From the NCBI RefSeq assembly GCF_910596095.1, contig NC_056538.1, positions 9,294,001-9,358,000 of the forward strand: a stretch of 64,000 bases of DNA. The letters are read 5' to 3'. The DNA is from Thunnus maccoyii. Lineage: Eukaryota; Chordata; Actinopteri; Scombriformes; Scombridae. The position numbers and the translations under genes are program-made. Below the pieces are notes generated by a model. The model searched no databases and was not told the origin of the DNA. It worked only from the letters and a program-made list of their open reading frames with translations. This document shows positions 12,501 to 26,989 of the stretch, piece by piece (position 1 is the stretch's first letter; each line of letters begins with the position of its first letter).

Positions 12501-15500
12501 TTTTTATTGGACAGCGCTACAGGTGTTTCCTGCAACAGATTTATACATTACTAGCTACAGTAAGACATTCCTTAGCTTTGAATGTTGCAATCCAACTAGT
12601 TTGAAACTAACTGGTAGATCCTAGGACATTAGGAAGGACTTTACACACAAATTTAGTGATGGATTTATGAATAGCTGATGCGACACAATCCCGAGGAGTA
12701 GTTTTGCTGGCATAACGCACATCCTAAATACTATATACATTCCTAATAGAATGGATTTTTAGGACTTTCACATTGGAAAGCAGAGGGTATGGTCTGTGAT
12801 CACGGAAACCCAGATTAGGATTTGACAGGCTATGAAGAATGTTTGGTGTGGTCGTGTATATGGGTGGGACAGAGAGGGAGATAAAGTGGTGTTTGGAGAC
12901 ATCCCGAGATTTAAGACAAGACAGAAGAAAAGCAAACATTTCAATGAAGCATGAAGTAGTCATGAAGAATGAGGACGCAAAGAGAGAGGAAGAAAATTAA
13001 GGCCAGGAGGATGAGGGAGCAGTCAGATTGGGATTGAGAAGTGTCAAACGGAGGAACATGGTGGAGATCGGAGTCTGAATGGGAGAGGAGGAGAGGGAAC
13101 AAGACCGGAAACGCAGTAGGAAGGGAGCACAGAAAAATACAGAGAGAAACACAATGAGGAAATGCAATAGGAAATAAACTAGAGTGACAGATAGAGGGAG
13201 CGATACTGAGCGCTCAAACGTAGTAGAGGAGACAGCAGATGGTGGGGATTATTCTGGACTAAAATACTCTGGGATCTACAGAGGGAAGGCCGCAGACATA
13301 AACCGTTACAGACTCCATCTGCCAGAAATAGACCAAAAAGAGCTGTATGTCCACCATCGCCATAACGATAAAACGCTGCCTAGATGAACTCCAAATGGCT
13401 CCATTTTTTTTATGATGATTGTGTTTTTTATTAAAATTAGTTGGGAGAGTCATCCTGTCGAGTCATTAGATTGACATACTGTACATACATAGCTACATAA
13501 ACAACATGGGACCTTTTCAAATAATCATATCAACTAAAAATGTAGGTAAGCAAACATTAATTTCTTATAGATGGTATTCGACATAATATGGGGCATGAAC
13601 ACATACTAGTTTTTTTGCAGTAGGTGCATGTGTGCTATGAGTATTTCAGTATGTGTTTGTGTGTGATTATGACTGATACCATAAGACACCCCTAATCCAC
13701 ATTTTATGTTCACTGTGATTAGGATAACAGGCTGCTGCACTAAATGTGTGTGTGTGTGAGTGAGTGTTCAGGGAAATCAACAACAAACCCGGTCTACAAA
13801 TCTCCCCAATAAAGCCTCAATATCCATCCACACACACAAACCTGAGCACACACAACTGCAGATACAGTCTAATGCCAGCTAATCATCCTGTCTCCCCCTG
13901 CATGCAGAGAAAAAGAGAGTAGAGAAAGAAGTGATCTTGAGGTTTGTTTTTTTTTTTACCTTTCCCTGTGTGTAGATCAAACCTTGAACCTGCAAAAAGA
14001 GGAGAAAAAACATAATTACTGTTGTGTTCTTACTGAGCACAAGCAAAGCTGAACAGATCATACAGTGAGCTACCACACTGATGAAGCAATTTAAACAAGA
14101 ACCAACAGCATTAGCTCCTCTCTGTAGGCAGACAGAACCCACACCATGCTCCGTTCCTGTCAGCAGCCTTTCTCAATACTCCTCTGTAATTGCCTATTGA
14201 GCCGTGTCACTCAAGCCTTGTACTTTATGTTCCTGCAACAGCAAGTAATTGTTAGTACGTTCTAGTCTCAGCGTTAGTGTTAGAATGCCAAATTTATTGA
14301 CTTTTTCTGTGTGTTTAAAGAGAAAGAGAGTGTGTGTTTGTGTGTGCATGTGTGTTATTGACTAATTATGTGCCCTGTCAGGGGACAGTTAATTAAATCC
14401 TTCCCTGGCACTGAGCATAAAGTAATTATTGTGCATGGATGCATATCCACCGAAAAAAGTCAACATCCACGTGTGCTTAATACATATCACGTGTACATGC
14501 ACATCTTTAATACACACACAAAACCCATTTTTCTTCACATGCCTGCACCCATTCTTACACCCACCAGTACTCAGATTGCAAACCAGTGCCAAACTTTTGC
14601 ATCATCACCTTGTATTGTGAGTGTTTACGATTAAAATGATGGGACATATTTCTGTCATCATCAGCTGATTCACAGTAACATGTGCACCCAAACAAACTTT
14701 TTATTCTCTCTCTCTCTCTGCCAGGCAAATTAAAATCAGATGGCAGCTGGGTGTACCACCATTGACTTGCATCTGACAAGCCGCCAATATCATCTTTACT
14801 GCTGTCATCATTACAATTGGCAGCAATCAAGCTATTTGACTTCTCACAGTTGAATGCACCAGTATGGCAGCACAATGCCTCTTACATTTGACTGATACAG
14901 TATTAAAGAATACAGTGTGTTAGAGAGGTTACTGAAAGGGCAAATTAGATACATTGTTAGAGTGCAATGTATGATTCATTGTTTCAGCTCTGCACTAAGA
15001 GGTTTGCTAATGCTCACTAGCCACAGAGGACATAACAGAGAATACTTTGAAGATACGTTTGCATCTTCATTTTGATACGTAATAAATAATGGATTAACTG
15101 GGAATTTGAATGAATGTTTTATACGCCTCCCAGTGCCAAACTGTGCCCACCAACACTGCCAGGAGTAATTTCCCAAAACAACATTTTCTCCCTAATTCCC
15201 TGAACCACTCTGCCCTCAATTACTGGTCTCCAGTCTGAAGCCGGTGAACAAACCAGCTCATATCTGCTGGATGAAAGACTTGTCGTCTAGTTGGTTTGTA
15301 CATCTGCTAACAGATGTCCGCTACATCTGCTGTCTGATAACAGGATCTGCTCAGTGGGATGGTCCAGCACTGGCTGCAGATTGATCAGTGACATTTTGCT
15401 GAGCTACAGTGTGTGTTTGAGAATTGTTGCCTTCACTGAAGACGCTTTGAATGTTATCATCAATGACAAAAGGCTTTTTTGCCTGCATGGAACCACATAA

Positions 15501-17921
15501 CATGACTTTTGGCGGGAAAAAGACTTGTAAATGTGTATTTCTGTCTCTTATTTCCTTAAATTACAAACCTTTCTCACAACTCTGGACTTGAAATAGCTGA
15601 TAGCTGAGAAGAGCTGTTAGAGAAAGACTAGTTTTTATTTTTTATTCTTATTCTTTTTTTTTAATTTTAAAGAATTAGTCACCTTTCTTTCTATGTAAAA
15701 CACTACTTTATTGTCTGGCAAGTGGTAGTTCCATTCACAGTTCTGTGAAAAGAGGAGACACTGGCAGATAAGATGTGTGTCCTCAGCTGACAACCTTTGA
15801 TTCTCTCAGGCTGAACAGAGACTGACCACCCAGGCTACAGGAGCCCTAGAAACAACAGGAGCTGCTGTGGCATACAAATAAGCTTCACAATCTGCTATTG
15901 ACACACATGCACACACATTACAGTAACACACTTGCATATCTATGCTATTCATAGGCAAGTTCATGTCTGGGTTTATGCATCCACAAAAATGGGTACAAAG
16001 TACATTCATATCACCAAATCTCATTTAAGCACCCCTGTGTATTTGCTTTTATGGTACCTATTTGGCACGAGTAATCCCTCAGTGGTACCAATGCAAATAA
16101 CATTTAGCTGCACTTGCTCAATTGAAAATCCTATTACACCCCCTTCATGTGTGACAAGATCAAATTCAACAGCGGCAGGCCAAACTCACAACAAAAATGC
16201 CTTCTGCTTGTAAACGCACATTTACAAATTCGATTCCACGTCAACTAAAGGGTCTCTTCGATGCACTCGGTGGTAAAACCAAGCACACAGTAATAATCTT
16301 CCATATTTTCTGCATGAGCTGGCGATGCGGGCAGAGGTGTGAGGCTGATGCTTCGCCTGGCTGATCCTTTTCAGCTGCTGACGTTCACAGGCCCATCAGC
16401 AGCAGGCCTTCACACTACCTGCCACATACGGCTAAAGTGTTCTGCACTTGGAGACGGAGAGGAGCAATCATTTCTTCAGTTGTTAAGCAGCAGTGCCTGA
16501 CCGCTCTCATTCAGATGGGTCTGCCAGCTGGAGCAAAGGCTCCTGGGTAAGAAGGAGGGGGTGCCGAAATATGGCAGAGAAGAACAAGCGTTGCACATGC
16601 TGCTTTTTTTTAACAGTTAATATTTCTGACACAAAGAAAATGTCCCTGCCTCTGAAAAGAAATGATGCAGAGGAAAATGTACAACAGCCTAGATGGATCT
16701 GAATCAAAGTGAATACTGTAATGAAATCAAAGTGAATACTGTAATGATGGTTCAATAGGCCTCTCCTACTAGAAATATAAAATGTGATCAGTGAATATCG
16801 ATGCAAGAATATCCAAGTTCCTTTTTAATGAATGAAAAGTGATATTTTATAGATTGACTGGCAGCCAGGAACAAAGGAGCTACTAAACATTTGATATGTG
16901 AGCAACAGGCTATGTACAGTATTTCTCTCACTGAATGCCATTAAGCACTTTCTTTCTGTCTCTCTAAAACGGTGTGATTAGACACTGCATGAGTCTACCC
17001 CAAGCAGGTTGAATTTAATCTCAACCTCTGAGGCACTTTACAAAGAATTTCGAACCATTACCCAAGCTCAACAATTGGCAGTGGCTGCCAAGCACCTTCG
17101 AGGGAATGTCAGTTTCCATGGAGACCAAGCCACCCCAGCTGTAGCTCCCCACTCTCACTGCAAGTAAAAAATGGTAAAAACCCATTGACAGGCACATATC
17201 ACATACCTCTCTGTAATTCTCTCAAGCACTGTCTCTGCCTATCTCGCACTGTCTGACATCACTGTTGGTGTTAATCTATGCGTCTTTGTTCTCGGTTCAA
17301 ACATCTGCCTCTGTGTTTACCAATGTTAGTAATTGCTCATTTGCAGTAGCTTGGCAGTTTCCCTTGGACTCTGAGAGGCATTTGTGGGAATAAAAGGAAA
17401 GACGTACAAATTTTAAAGGAAGCTGGAAAGTAAAAAAACTAAGTTAGGTGGGTAAAAGCTGAAAGCAGGTGGAACCTAATTCAAGTATTAACAAAAAGGC
17501 AGCTTTGGCAGACTGTTTAAAGCTACAGTCTAAACTACAGTCAATATTAATCTTAACTCACTTAATTAATCTTAACAATGGATCTAGTGTTTACATGTAT
17601 CTGCAAGAGGTCACCTATAGTGACAAACCCAGTCCACCTACACCCAGTCCACCAATTACCGCCAATGGGGCTGATAGCTCGGAAAACACTCCTATGTGTC
17701 ATGCTGGAGTGCGTGATCAAACAATGTATTTGGTTTAATTTGGAGGACTTGTTGGGACAAAAAAGAGACTAATAATGCTAATTTTGCTCTGTATATTCTG
17801 TGTAAGTAAGCAACTGTTTGCTAACAAGTTTGCCACATCAGCTTAAAAGGTGATAATATGCCAATGTTGTATTTGCATCGTGTTTCTGCTCCCCCCAAGT
17901 GGCCAGAAAATCAGTTAATGC

Positions 17922-18170
17922 AGGTTACCTTAGAATGAGCCCTTTATATCTACATAGGGAAGGGGTCCGCTTCCACTAAGCCTGCAATGTTTCTTCTGTA
18001 GCCCAGAACAAACAAACCAAACACTGGCTCTAGAGAGGGATTTTCGTGTTTTTCACGATTTTTGTGGCCATCGTAGGTTCTCCTACACGCTTGGAAGGGG
18101 AGGGTGAGGGGAGGTGTATTCAGTTTGTTGACATCTGCAACCTCGCTAAATCCTCCACACTGCACCTTTA
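17922..18170. mobile_element. MITE fragment, right-hand part
   Basis: It ends in CACACTGCACCTTTA, the inverse of the start (TAAAGGTGCAGTGTG) of the copy at 36,718. The two share an identical stretch of about 31 nt here (from CTTAGAATGAGCCC, about 17,929-17,960). This copy holds the right part of the element and the 36.7-kb copy the left part, so together they outline a family with terminal inverted repeats. I recall it as abundant in percomorph fish. A 121-codon - strand open frame inside is fortuitous. Confidence 0.7.
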
Positions 18171-18189
18171 AGTGTGGCTGACACTGTAA

Positions 18190-21100
18190 CAAATGGATGC
18201 ACCCATTTAAACAAATCACTCTAGGAATCCAGGAACCTATCTGCTGCCTTAAATGTTCCTGTTCAATAAACAATAGAAAATGCATAAATAACCACATATA
18301 GGAATGTCTTCTCATACGCTTTATATGTGACCAAGGTTGAGAAACTCCAGCTTAGCAAATAAGAGGGATGACATATGGGTTTGTTGGAGGTTGAGAACAT
18401 ATTTGACATTAATGTATGTATACACTATGTTGTGCCTGATCTTACCATTGTCCTTAAAACATATCATTCTGTTGATAATTTTTCCTCTTTATATTAATGA
18501 TTCCTTGCAGCTCAACTGTTACTCTCCCTCTGTAGCGTAATGATGTGGATTCACCCAGCTCTTTATTCTTCTTCTAAGAGCACACTGACGCCAATAAAAC
18601 AAATCACTCTGGGGCACCTTTAGTTTTGCCTGCATTCCTAAGAACACTATTTGAGCAGTGAAAACAAGAGTTTGAAGATGGTATTCCCAAACATATAAGT
18701 GCTGTTAAGGGTGAAATATCTGTAAAGGTACAGTAGATATAATCTCCTGGTAACCTAAAGCATATCCGATTATCATTGAAATTACTTTACACTCTTTTTA
18801 CTTTTTTGCCTCACAGCTTTTCTCTTTCTATCTAGCGAAGAGAACAACTAAATAGGGAAACTCAATGGACACAGAAGAAAATGCAGCTTCAAGGAAAACA
18901 GTAATGTGCCTCCCAGAGGCAAAACCACACTCAGTGTGTTAAGCCAAAAGACGATCAGCAGGTAGAGTAGCTATGTTGGAGATAACATGCCCAAAGAAAG
19001 TCCCACAGGAGGTAGAGCATTTCTTAAAACCATACAAACAGCTTTAAAAACACATCCTTGGCATATGTTCACACATGATTTCATGACCCACAGTGTTCAC
19101 ACCTGATTCTCTCCCCCTCCTGAGTCTTAATCAAGTTGTTTGTTTCAGAAAGGCTTCATTAGTTTAGTTTCTTTGATTGTGTAGGTGTGAATGCCTCTGA
19201 GTGAGTGTGTGTACCCACTCATGTGTATGTGCGTTTAGCATGAAAAAACACACACACTGTCCTTGAGAATATGGAAAACAAATTTAAACACAGGTAACAA
19301 AAACCCCTCATGATTTCATCACATTGATAATTTTTCATCGTCTGCTCTCTGTTGTTGGGAATACAGGTCATTACAATGCAGGCTACAGAGGAGAGGGTGT
19401 TAAAAGATGTTTCCCTTTATGGAGAATGATTTGTTTGTTTTACGTTACAGCTCACTAGCCTCCTGGGCCCTAACCTACATTACAGCACAAAGACTATTAA
19501 TCATTGATGATCAGACCTTTTAATATTGCTCATATAAAATTTATTTGCACGTGAACAAAACAAATGAAGAGTTCTGTTCCAAAACACTGAATATCCATTT
19601 CAGGGGGGGATATTATTACCTGGAGATTATTGAAAATGTGGTCTGTCCAAGTCCATTTTTGTCAATTAGATATACTCACTGCACTGTAATATGTTTAAAT
19701 GCGGTGTGATTTGCTCATTTTAAATGTGGTGGGAAAAGAATTCTGGAAATATTCTTTGTAGCAATACCAACATTAAATTCAGAAAATAAATAATCACGTT
19801 TTAATCTCCACACTGCAAGAGCGAGTTAATCTAAATGTTATCAAATGTTTTACATTGGCAATATTTCTGAAGCAGCCATCAAAGAAACATTTAAGATATG
19901 AGAGATGGTGTGTTCAAATGTCTCATTTAAAAAAATAATGAGCCACCTCAGAACTCAAAGCCCTAACAAATCTCACATCTGAGGCAAACGCAGAATAATC
20001 ATATAATCCAGACATTCATTATCACAGAAGAGAAAAATGTCCCTAGAGGTCAATTAACCCAGTGTGTGAACTGAGAACTCTTGGCACAGACGTCCAATAA
20101 GCCAGGATAATAAAGACACATGCACACACTCACACACACATGCACATACGATCGCACTGTTAAGCAAAGATAATGCACACATGCACACCAACAGGCCAAG
20201 ATAATAAAGACATGATACAGAAACATTTGCCAACATTGCTCAACTCACACTCATAAACACACATACATTGTCTGTTTCTCTTTTTTTTCTGATAAACACG
20301 CATGCACTCGCACATACATATTACCAAGCAGACTGCTGGCCTTTAATCATGTCATGTTTTAATTGGAATAAGTGTGAAGGAAATAAGAGCCGTTAGAGTG
20401 GCTCAGTCTGGCACAGATACGTTCAAGCATGAGACTGCTGGAGCCAACTTAGTGGATTCACATATGCTTTTATCATAAGGTCATTTTACAGTCAATATGG
20501 AAGTGGAGGAAGCCAGATTATTTGTATGCTCTCCCTCAATCAGATCCAACACCTTATTTTGTTTTCTGACATGTGATGGAAGCCTCGTTCTACAAATTGT
20601 ACAAACTGTAATCAAGCAAAATCTGTGCTGGATTAGTGCTCACTCTGAAATGTATTTTTCTATTTCTGTGTCTTTTGCATGTTGTGCTACATCATGTAAG
20701 GTATGAAATAAGCAGACCCAAACAAACAAAAAATATTTATAATTTATATAAGTTATAATTCACCTCCACCTGAGTTGAAACCGCAGACAGTAACTGGTGA
20801 TATAACTTCATAATACATGAGGCTTTACCCCCCAGCGCAGCCATTTTCTGGGTAACTACGTCTGCCTACAATACACTTATTCACTCAGGCTTCATAGGTG
20901 TTATTCAACCACACATTTATACATAATAAGTGTGTGAGCTGCGTGCAATCGCTCACAGATGCAAGTCAAAGCACCTCAATATTGCTTACGCAAGTACTTT
21001 AGAGCCCGATTCACACTTACACATATAAACCACCCCTCCATCACACTCACACACGCACACGTACAGCACCTGCCCTGACACACAAACCAAAACCCAGCAC

Positions 21101-24100
21101 ATACAGCATTACAACACCTCAGGTTTGCACGAGCACAGGGGGTCATGCTGTTTGGACCCTTGGCTATTCAGGTCTTTAAATTGGTCCCAGTGAGATGTGA
21201 AAGCTCAGACCACAGGGCTAACATATAACTCCACGCCTGTGTATCAAAGAATTAGTCTCTGTCAGTCTGATCAATACCCCCAACAGCAACAAGAGAACTA
21301 GCTCCAATGTAGGGAGTCTGTTGTAGAGTATTAGAGGGCCGGTGATGGTAACAGCAAAAGCCATCTGCTAGGTGGTTCTACAGAGAGTACAGGTTTGATT
21401 GTAAGGAAAGTCCTCCTCCAATTGGCTATTTAATCATCTTGGGATTGGAGAACAAAAATCAACTGAAGTGGTTTATTAATCAGTGGCATGGTCAGCACTT
21501 GATAGGATGGACACATGCCCTTCTACAGACTCCTCATAATATGATTACAAATGATTGGCAGCAACCATTAAGCCTCTCTGTACCTTTGTAGGTTTCGCCA
21601 AAAACAGGAAAACTGTACTGGCAAAGTGGAGGAGTGGTCACAAGAAAACACACTTACAAGGTATTTAGCAATACTCATGCATTTACATTTATCGAGCACT
21701 TTATTAGGAACACCTGTGCAATCTAATGCAATCCAGTAAACAAAATAGTAGTAGTGGAATCCTTTCTAACAATGTCGACAAAGACTGAAAATGTATAAGC
21801 TTTGTAAAAGTATAATTTATGGCAGAGCTGTTGTATTGGATTGCACTAGATTACACAGGTGTTCATAATAAAGTGCTCAGTGAGTGTATATGCTATTAAA
21901 TGCAGAGCTACTGTATTTATTACATTTGTAGGGTGTTTCTGTAATTTTTTTCCATCCTCTATGAAAGTTTGTCATTACAATATTGATGTATTTTGCACAT
22001 CATAACATAATCTTTTTGTACATATAAGTCAGGACTATATCATCTGAAGTATTTAAATCTCACGTGTAACAAACCCTCCATCAGTCATTTAAATTAAAGT
22101 TTCTGAATAGAGTCTTCCCTGTTTCATTCCTTTCCCGGCTGTTGAGATGCCAGTACAGATGGACTGAATCACGATGAGGCCAACAGCAGTGTCTGTAGAG
22201 CTAAACTCCTGGTGAATTGTGCCAGCGCAGAACCGCACCACGTTGGGGCCTGGCCGCTGTGGTGCTCGAGCCCTGGCAGAGAGAACAGGGGCCCCCTTGT
22301 TTGGCAGAGGCATGTCGACAGGAAACATAATGCATTCACATGATAATGAGCCAGTGAATCCATGTCCCTTGCACCACCCTGCTTTCTCTCCCTTACATAC
22401 AGGACACGTCTATACACAGATAGGGGGCAGAGACACACACAAATCTACTGTACGCTGACACAAACATACGCAGTCACGCAAACATGCATGCACAATCACA
22501 AATCCCTTAGTGTCTAGTGCAGAACGGCCTGATTGCCAGTCTCATCACCAAGGAGACCAGCACTAAGCGGGCGCCTGGCAGAGACAGACTGGCATTTAGC
22601 ATTTAGGACCCCACAAAGCTTTCAGGCAGACTATGCAGGCCTTTTTCAATGAAGAGAGAGGGAGTGAGAGAGATTAGTCGTATGCAGAGAAATAGAGGGA
22701 AGAGAGGGAATGAAATACTGCTTGACAATTACATTAAAGAGCAGAATGATTTGGAGAGGAAGAGTGGTAGAGGGAGCAGAGAGCAGGTTAGCAATAGATA
22801 GGCGAGGTACAAACACAACCAGATAAAGAAAGACAGAAAAGGCATGAAAATAAATGCATCATTGTGGTTAAGAGGCAAAAAGGCAGGCAGGAGGAGAGAA
22901 AAATTAGATTTTTTTATCCTGTTTTATACTGACAAGTGCTTTACAGCACTGACTAAATAACCGCTGAGGGTGATGTGTCTAACATAAAACACCATCTGAG
23001 CGTTAAGAGGCACATGTGTGATTTCAGCTGACGTCACAAATGAGGGAAGCTATTAATACTCATGCCCACCTGAGTCTCCACCAGGCTATGGGAGAAAAAA
23101 TGTAGTGCAAATGAACTGTAAAAATAAAGTTGTTGTTTTTTTTTTTTCTGTTTTTCATTTTCATTCACATCTCCCTGGGTCAGGAAAAGAAGGGAAGAGA
23201 GAGAAATTAAATGAAAATAGGGTAAATCAAGCATTGGGGCTGTCGAGAGTCCTCTGCCTTCTAAACAGAAAGCGGAGGAAGATCGAGGGATGGCACGGAG
23301 CAAACAAGTGTTAAATGGTTTAAGAGAGGGGAATTTAGGCTGCAAGCTCCAGATGTTTTTTTTGAGTTGAAAGGAGGAGGAGTGGAAGGATAATAAAAAA
23401 AAAGCGGCAGGAGGCAATTAATTAAACAGATAACTGAAGGTGTATGAGGTTGTCATATCAGCATCCTTTTAAGCTTCCTTAGACCTGTGGTTGCTCTTTT
23501 TTTCTTCCTCTCTGCAACCCCCCTTTTAGGTTTGTCACTTCTCTTTTGTACCGCATCCAGTTCGGTCCCAGCACTTTCTCTCTGGTCTCCGCCCACACAC
23601 ATTGCATCTTTCCCACTGTTCTCAGGCACAGCTTCAGCCTCTGACCGACTGCTCAACCAGGTGAGAAATGTGCTTCATTTGCTTTTCAATTTCACCTCTC
23701 CATCTACAGTCAACTGGTCTCCAGTTATTCTCCCACTCATGTCCTTTAAAAGTTAAGCTCTCAACCCACTACCCCCCCACCCCAATCCTCTCAGTGTCTA
23801 TGATGCTTTGAAAATTCACTGTGAAACACTGTATCAAACACACCTCATCTCATCTGTGCAGCCAATTCTCTCTATTAATCTTTCATCCTAATTTAAACAA
23901 AGATTAATTGAAATTGGAGTCATTTTTTCTCTCCCCACTGTGCATGGTGGCGGTGTAATTCGTTACAGAGTAGCTGTCTCAGCTCTGCAACCTGTATTCA
24001 TGAGTTTTTATCTAAGCAGTGTTTTATTATAACAATGGTGAGTAGCATCTCATGTGGCTGCACAGGCTGATGGCAGTCTCTATAGGCCTGATTCTAGCCT

Positions 24101-25250
24101 ATCTTCATTTTAACAAAGGGCAATTTTTTTTCCCATTGTGCTCTAATACACAACACACATCTCCACATCTCTCATCATCCAGTGGTACAGTAATAAAGAC
24201 AAGCTACATCTCTCTCTAGTTCTCTCTCCATCTCTCCAAGCATTACACAGCTCTATTCTGCTTGATTACAATGCACAAAAGAGGAAGAGCCACACATTCA
24301 GCTCTGGCCATCGAAGACCCAAATTCCAATGGGGAAATCATCCTCTAAATGCGGAGAAATCGTTTTGGAACAGGACAATGCCCCATGTTAATAAAGCACC
24401 CTCCTGCTGAGTACAATGGAGTCATTGATCATCTCGTGTCATCATTAAAACCCTGCGTTTCATCTCACAGCTTTAATAAAGGAAAAATGTCAACCGTTTA
24501 CAGGCTGGAGAAGATGGATCACTTGATATTCTGCCATTGATTATGAGATATGTTTATGAAGAGTGGGACCGCGACTCACAGGTCCTTGCGAGGATACTCT
24601 CTGTCCCTCTCTCTCTCCCCTTTTCTCCACCCTGCGGCTTCTATGTATATCAATATTACATAGTGCAATTCCCAATCATCTCTACACCCCGTCTGCTGAC
24701 ACCACATCACAATGGAGCAATGACAGTGAATTGTAATTGCACATCATTGTTGCTTTGCCATAATTACAGTTGTGATAGTGCACAGGGAGAAAACGACTTA
24801 ATAGTCTCTGGGTAATTACCCCAATTGACTAGATGGTAGCTAATTGGATTGTTTGACATTGTGTGGATGTGCACATTTTTGCATGTCTTTACTATGTCAA
24901 TGTGTGTACACATGTGTGTATGTATATAGGAGCAATTGATAACAAAAAACAACAAGAGACTCTATTTGTAGGAACAGCAGGCCAAAAGCATCAACCTTTC
25001 CAACCTTTATCTGCAAATATCCACTGACATAGCACATACACTTAATTTTACTTTAGGAATCTATTTAAAATCCTACTTACTGATGTTCATTTTGTCCTTC
25101 ATGTCTTAATGTCGTCAAACAACTGAAAATTGTCTCTTTTATTCTGAATTCCTTGACAGAAATGTAGCTGGTCGATTACTATTCTTTCAAGAGTTGACAA
25201 TTCTAATCATTTTAACTAAGCCTCGAAATATTTCATCTCAATAGACTACA
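18190..25250. other. Gene-free stretch
   Basis: No supported coding exon. It includes a short MITE (21.69 kb) and AT-rich blocks with homeodomain-type cores, for example GGTAATTACC at about 24,813 followed by CAATTGACTAG and TAATTGG. These might be conserved non-coding elements, but conservation cannot be judged from one sequence. A GC-richer segment at 22.2-22.3 kb has open frames on both strands but no splice context. Confidence 0.5.
21690..21886. mobile_element. Short MITE with about 45-bp terminal inverted repeats
   Basis: The left end (GAGCACTTTATTAGGAACAC, then CTGTGCAATCTAATGCAATC) is mirrored at the right end (GATTGCACTAGATTACACAG, then GTGTTCATAATAAAGTGCTC). The whole unit is about 195 bp and has no reading frame. 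Confidence 0.75.
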
Positions 25251-25254
25251 CTCT

Positions 25255-25830
25255 CAAGGAAGAGTTCTTCTGACAAGTAAACTTGAGCGTGCTGCAAGGT
25301 TCATTACTAGGCCCACTGCTATTTATGACTTACATGTGCTGAAATGCTTTCCTGGACACCAAGAAGAAAAGCCCAGGGCCTCCTGCTAAATAAATATTAA
25401 ATTACTAAATTTAGCTAATGTTGTTTCATCAACAGGCATGTACTTCCATGTCATGATATCCAGGCTACCAATTACCAGTATTAAAAATTCAAAAATGCTG
25501 CAAAATGCTGCTTGAAGAATATTACAGCAAATCAGAAGATTTGATCACACTGCATACTTTCTAGCACACAGTTTGAGCCAGATCTGATTTCAAATAGCTT
25601 CTACTAGCATATCAATAGTAAACAAGCTCACACAATCATATTTATCTGATCTCAGCATCCTGTATGTACCCTGTCACGCCTTCCGATCACAGGGTGCTGG
25701 TTGGCAGACTGTCACCAACAATCAAGAGGAAATTAGCGAGCAACAGAGCATTTCCTACCAAGCTACATATCTTTAGAACCACTATCCCCTCAGGAAGATA
25801 AACCTGAAGGAATCTTCAAATGCTATCCAC
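25255..25830 (+). mobile_element. Degenerate LINE (L2/Rex-like) ORF2 fragment
   Basis: At 25,286-25,333 the + strand reads SVLQGSLLGPLLFMTY, a clear match to the reverse-transcriptase motif (G-V-P-Q-G-S-x-L-G-P-x-L-F) of non-LTR retrotransposons. Further along, short stretches recall the region after the RT domain: a Lys-Ser-Glu-Asp-Leu-Ile-Thr stretch near 25.54 kb and a C-terminal-like stretch around 25.67-25.77 kb. Frames are broken by many stops and the middle is deleted, so this is a dead 5'-truncated copy. Confidence 0.65.
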
Positions 25831-25834
25831 TGTT

Positions 25835-26985
25835 TATCTTGGGGAATACACAGATTTAAAGAGCATTACAGCTCCCCACTACTCAGTCCAGAGCTGCCTT
25901 TTTTGTTCCTGTATCATCACACTCACTTCCTGTCTAGTAGGAGTTGTCTGCTTAAGGTGTGTGTTGTCTTGTCCAGACACTATTATATACCATGGTTTTA
26001 CCAAGCAGGAAAGCAAAGTCCTTTGTGGTGATATATGTGAAGGGCTGTGTAAACAAACTTGACCTTCACCCAACTATCACTCACCACAGCTGGACCTTTC
26101 TCTGCTCTGAAGTGAACCTGTTATGGGCAACACTGCAAAAGACCTGTAGCGAAACATTGCATCATCTCCTCTTTGATACCCATTTCCAGTTGGGTTTTGA
26201 TTTTGGAAATTTCTGGACAAAGTTTTGGTAAGCACTTACAACATGTAAAAAATAGAAAAGCAAAGAGAAATGTAAAATAAACTGATATGAAGGGTAGTTT
26301 CACATTTTGTGAATTACAATAAAACAATGCTTGCCTTTGTAATTCTACAATAGTCTCTAGACCTTAGTGTGTTCGCATGCATGGCCTTGCTTGTGTGTCA
26401 CTGAACTGATCAAATAAAGCCAAAGCTATCTATAATCTATAAACCAGGGTCACAGACCAAATGACAGACATAATCTGTAGCAAAGCCTGTCTTAGCAGAT
26501 GATTTGGGCCTTGGCTCAATAGTTTACACATTGTTCCATATTCACAAATCACCTCTTAGCAGGCAAGCTGGGTACAGATCAGCAGCCACGGCTCATCCGA
26601 GGAGGCAAGTAAGCATGTTACAGCCTCTTCGGTCATAAAAAAGCAACAAGGAAGGTTTTTATATTGTTGATAATCAAATTACAAAGGTGTGGAAAAAAGC
26701 CAAAAGTACCGAGTAACCTAGAGTCTGTTCTGCAGAAATAACCCAACAACACCGATCAGCTCACTTGACTGTCGCTTATACAGTATGTGAGGTCAGAAGG
26801 TTACCCATGTTGTCTATTCGCCTCCTGAGAGATGTTCCATCATGCTATGCTAAGTTGAATCATTCAAATATCTGTTTTATAACACAATAATATACTGTAT
26901 TTTAATTTTATCTCATCTGAAAAGGTAAAACTGTATGTGATCTATACACTCTTTTTACACTATACAATAGAATATCACAATATCA
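25835..26985. other. Gene-free stretch
   Basis: AT-rich sequence with short unspliced open frames on both strands and no convincing splice-bounded coding piece. Confidence 0.5.
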
Positions 26986-26989
26986 CACC

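Larger units (their letters stand above)
7860..17920. other. Gene-free stretch with scattered repeats
   Basis: No supported exon. It holds GT microsatellites (8,539-8,560; about 10,952-10,974), a probable interspersed repeat at 9.05-9.56 kb, and a 22-bp direct duplication at about 16,702-16,746. A piece at about 16,493-16,549 is flanked by AG and GTAAGA and is open in one frame, but it is too short and unsupported to call. Confidence 0.55.

Noticed and set aside
14368-14875. Overlapping open frames on both strands around 14.4-14.9 kb
   Set aside because: No splice-bounded coding pattern; the frames overlap in several registers as expected by chance in stop-poor sequence.
17950-18315. A 121-codon - strand open frame
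   Set aside because: It lies mostly inside the MITE fragment at 17,922-18,170 and lacks splice or start context.
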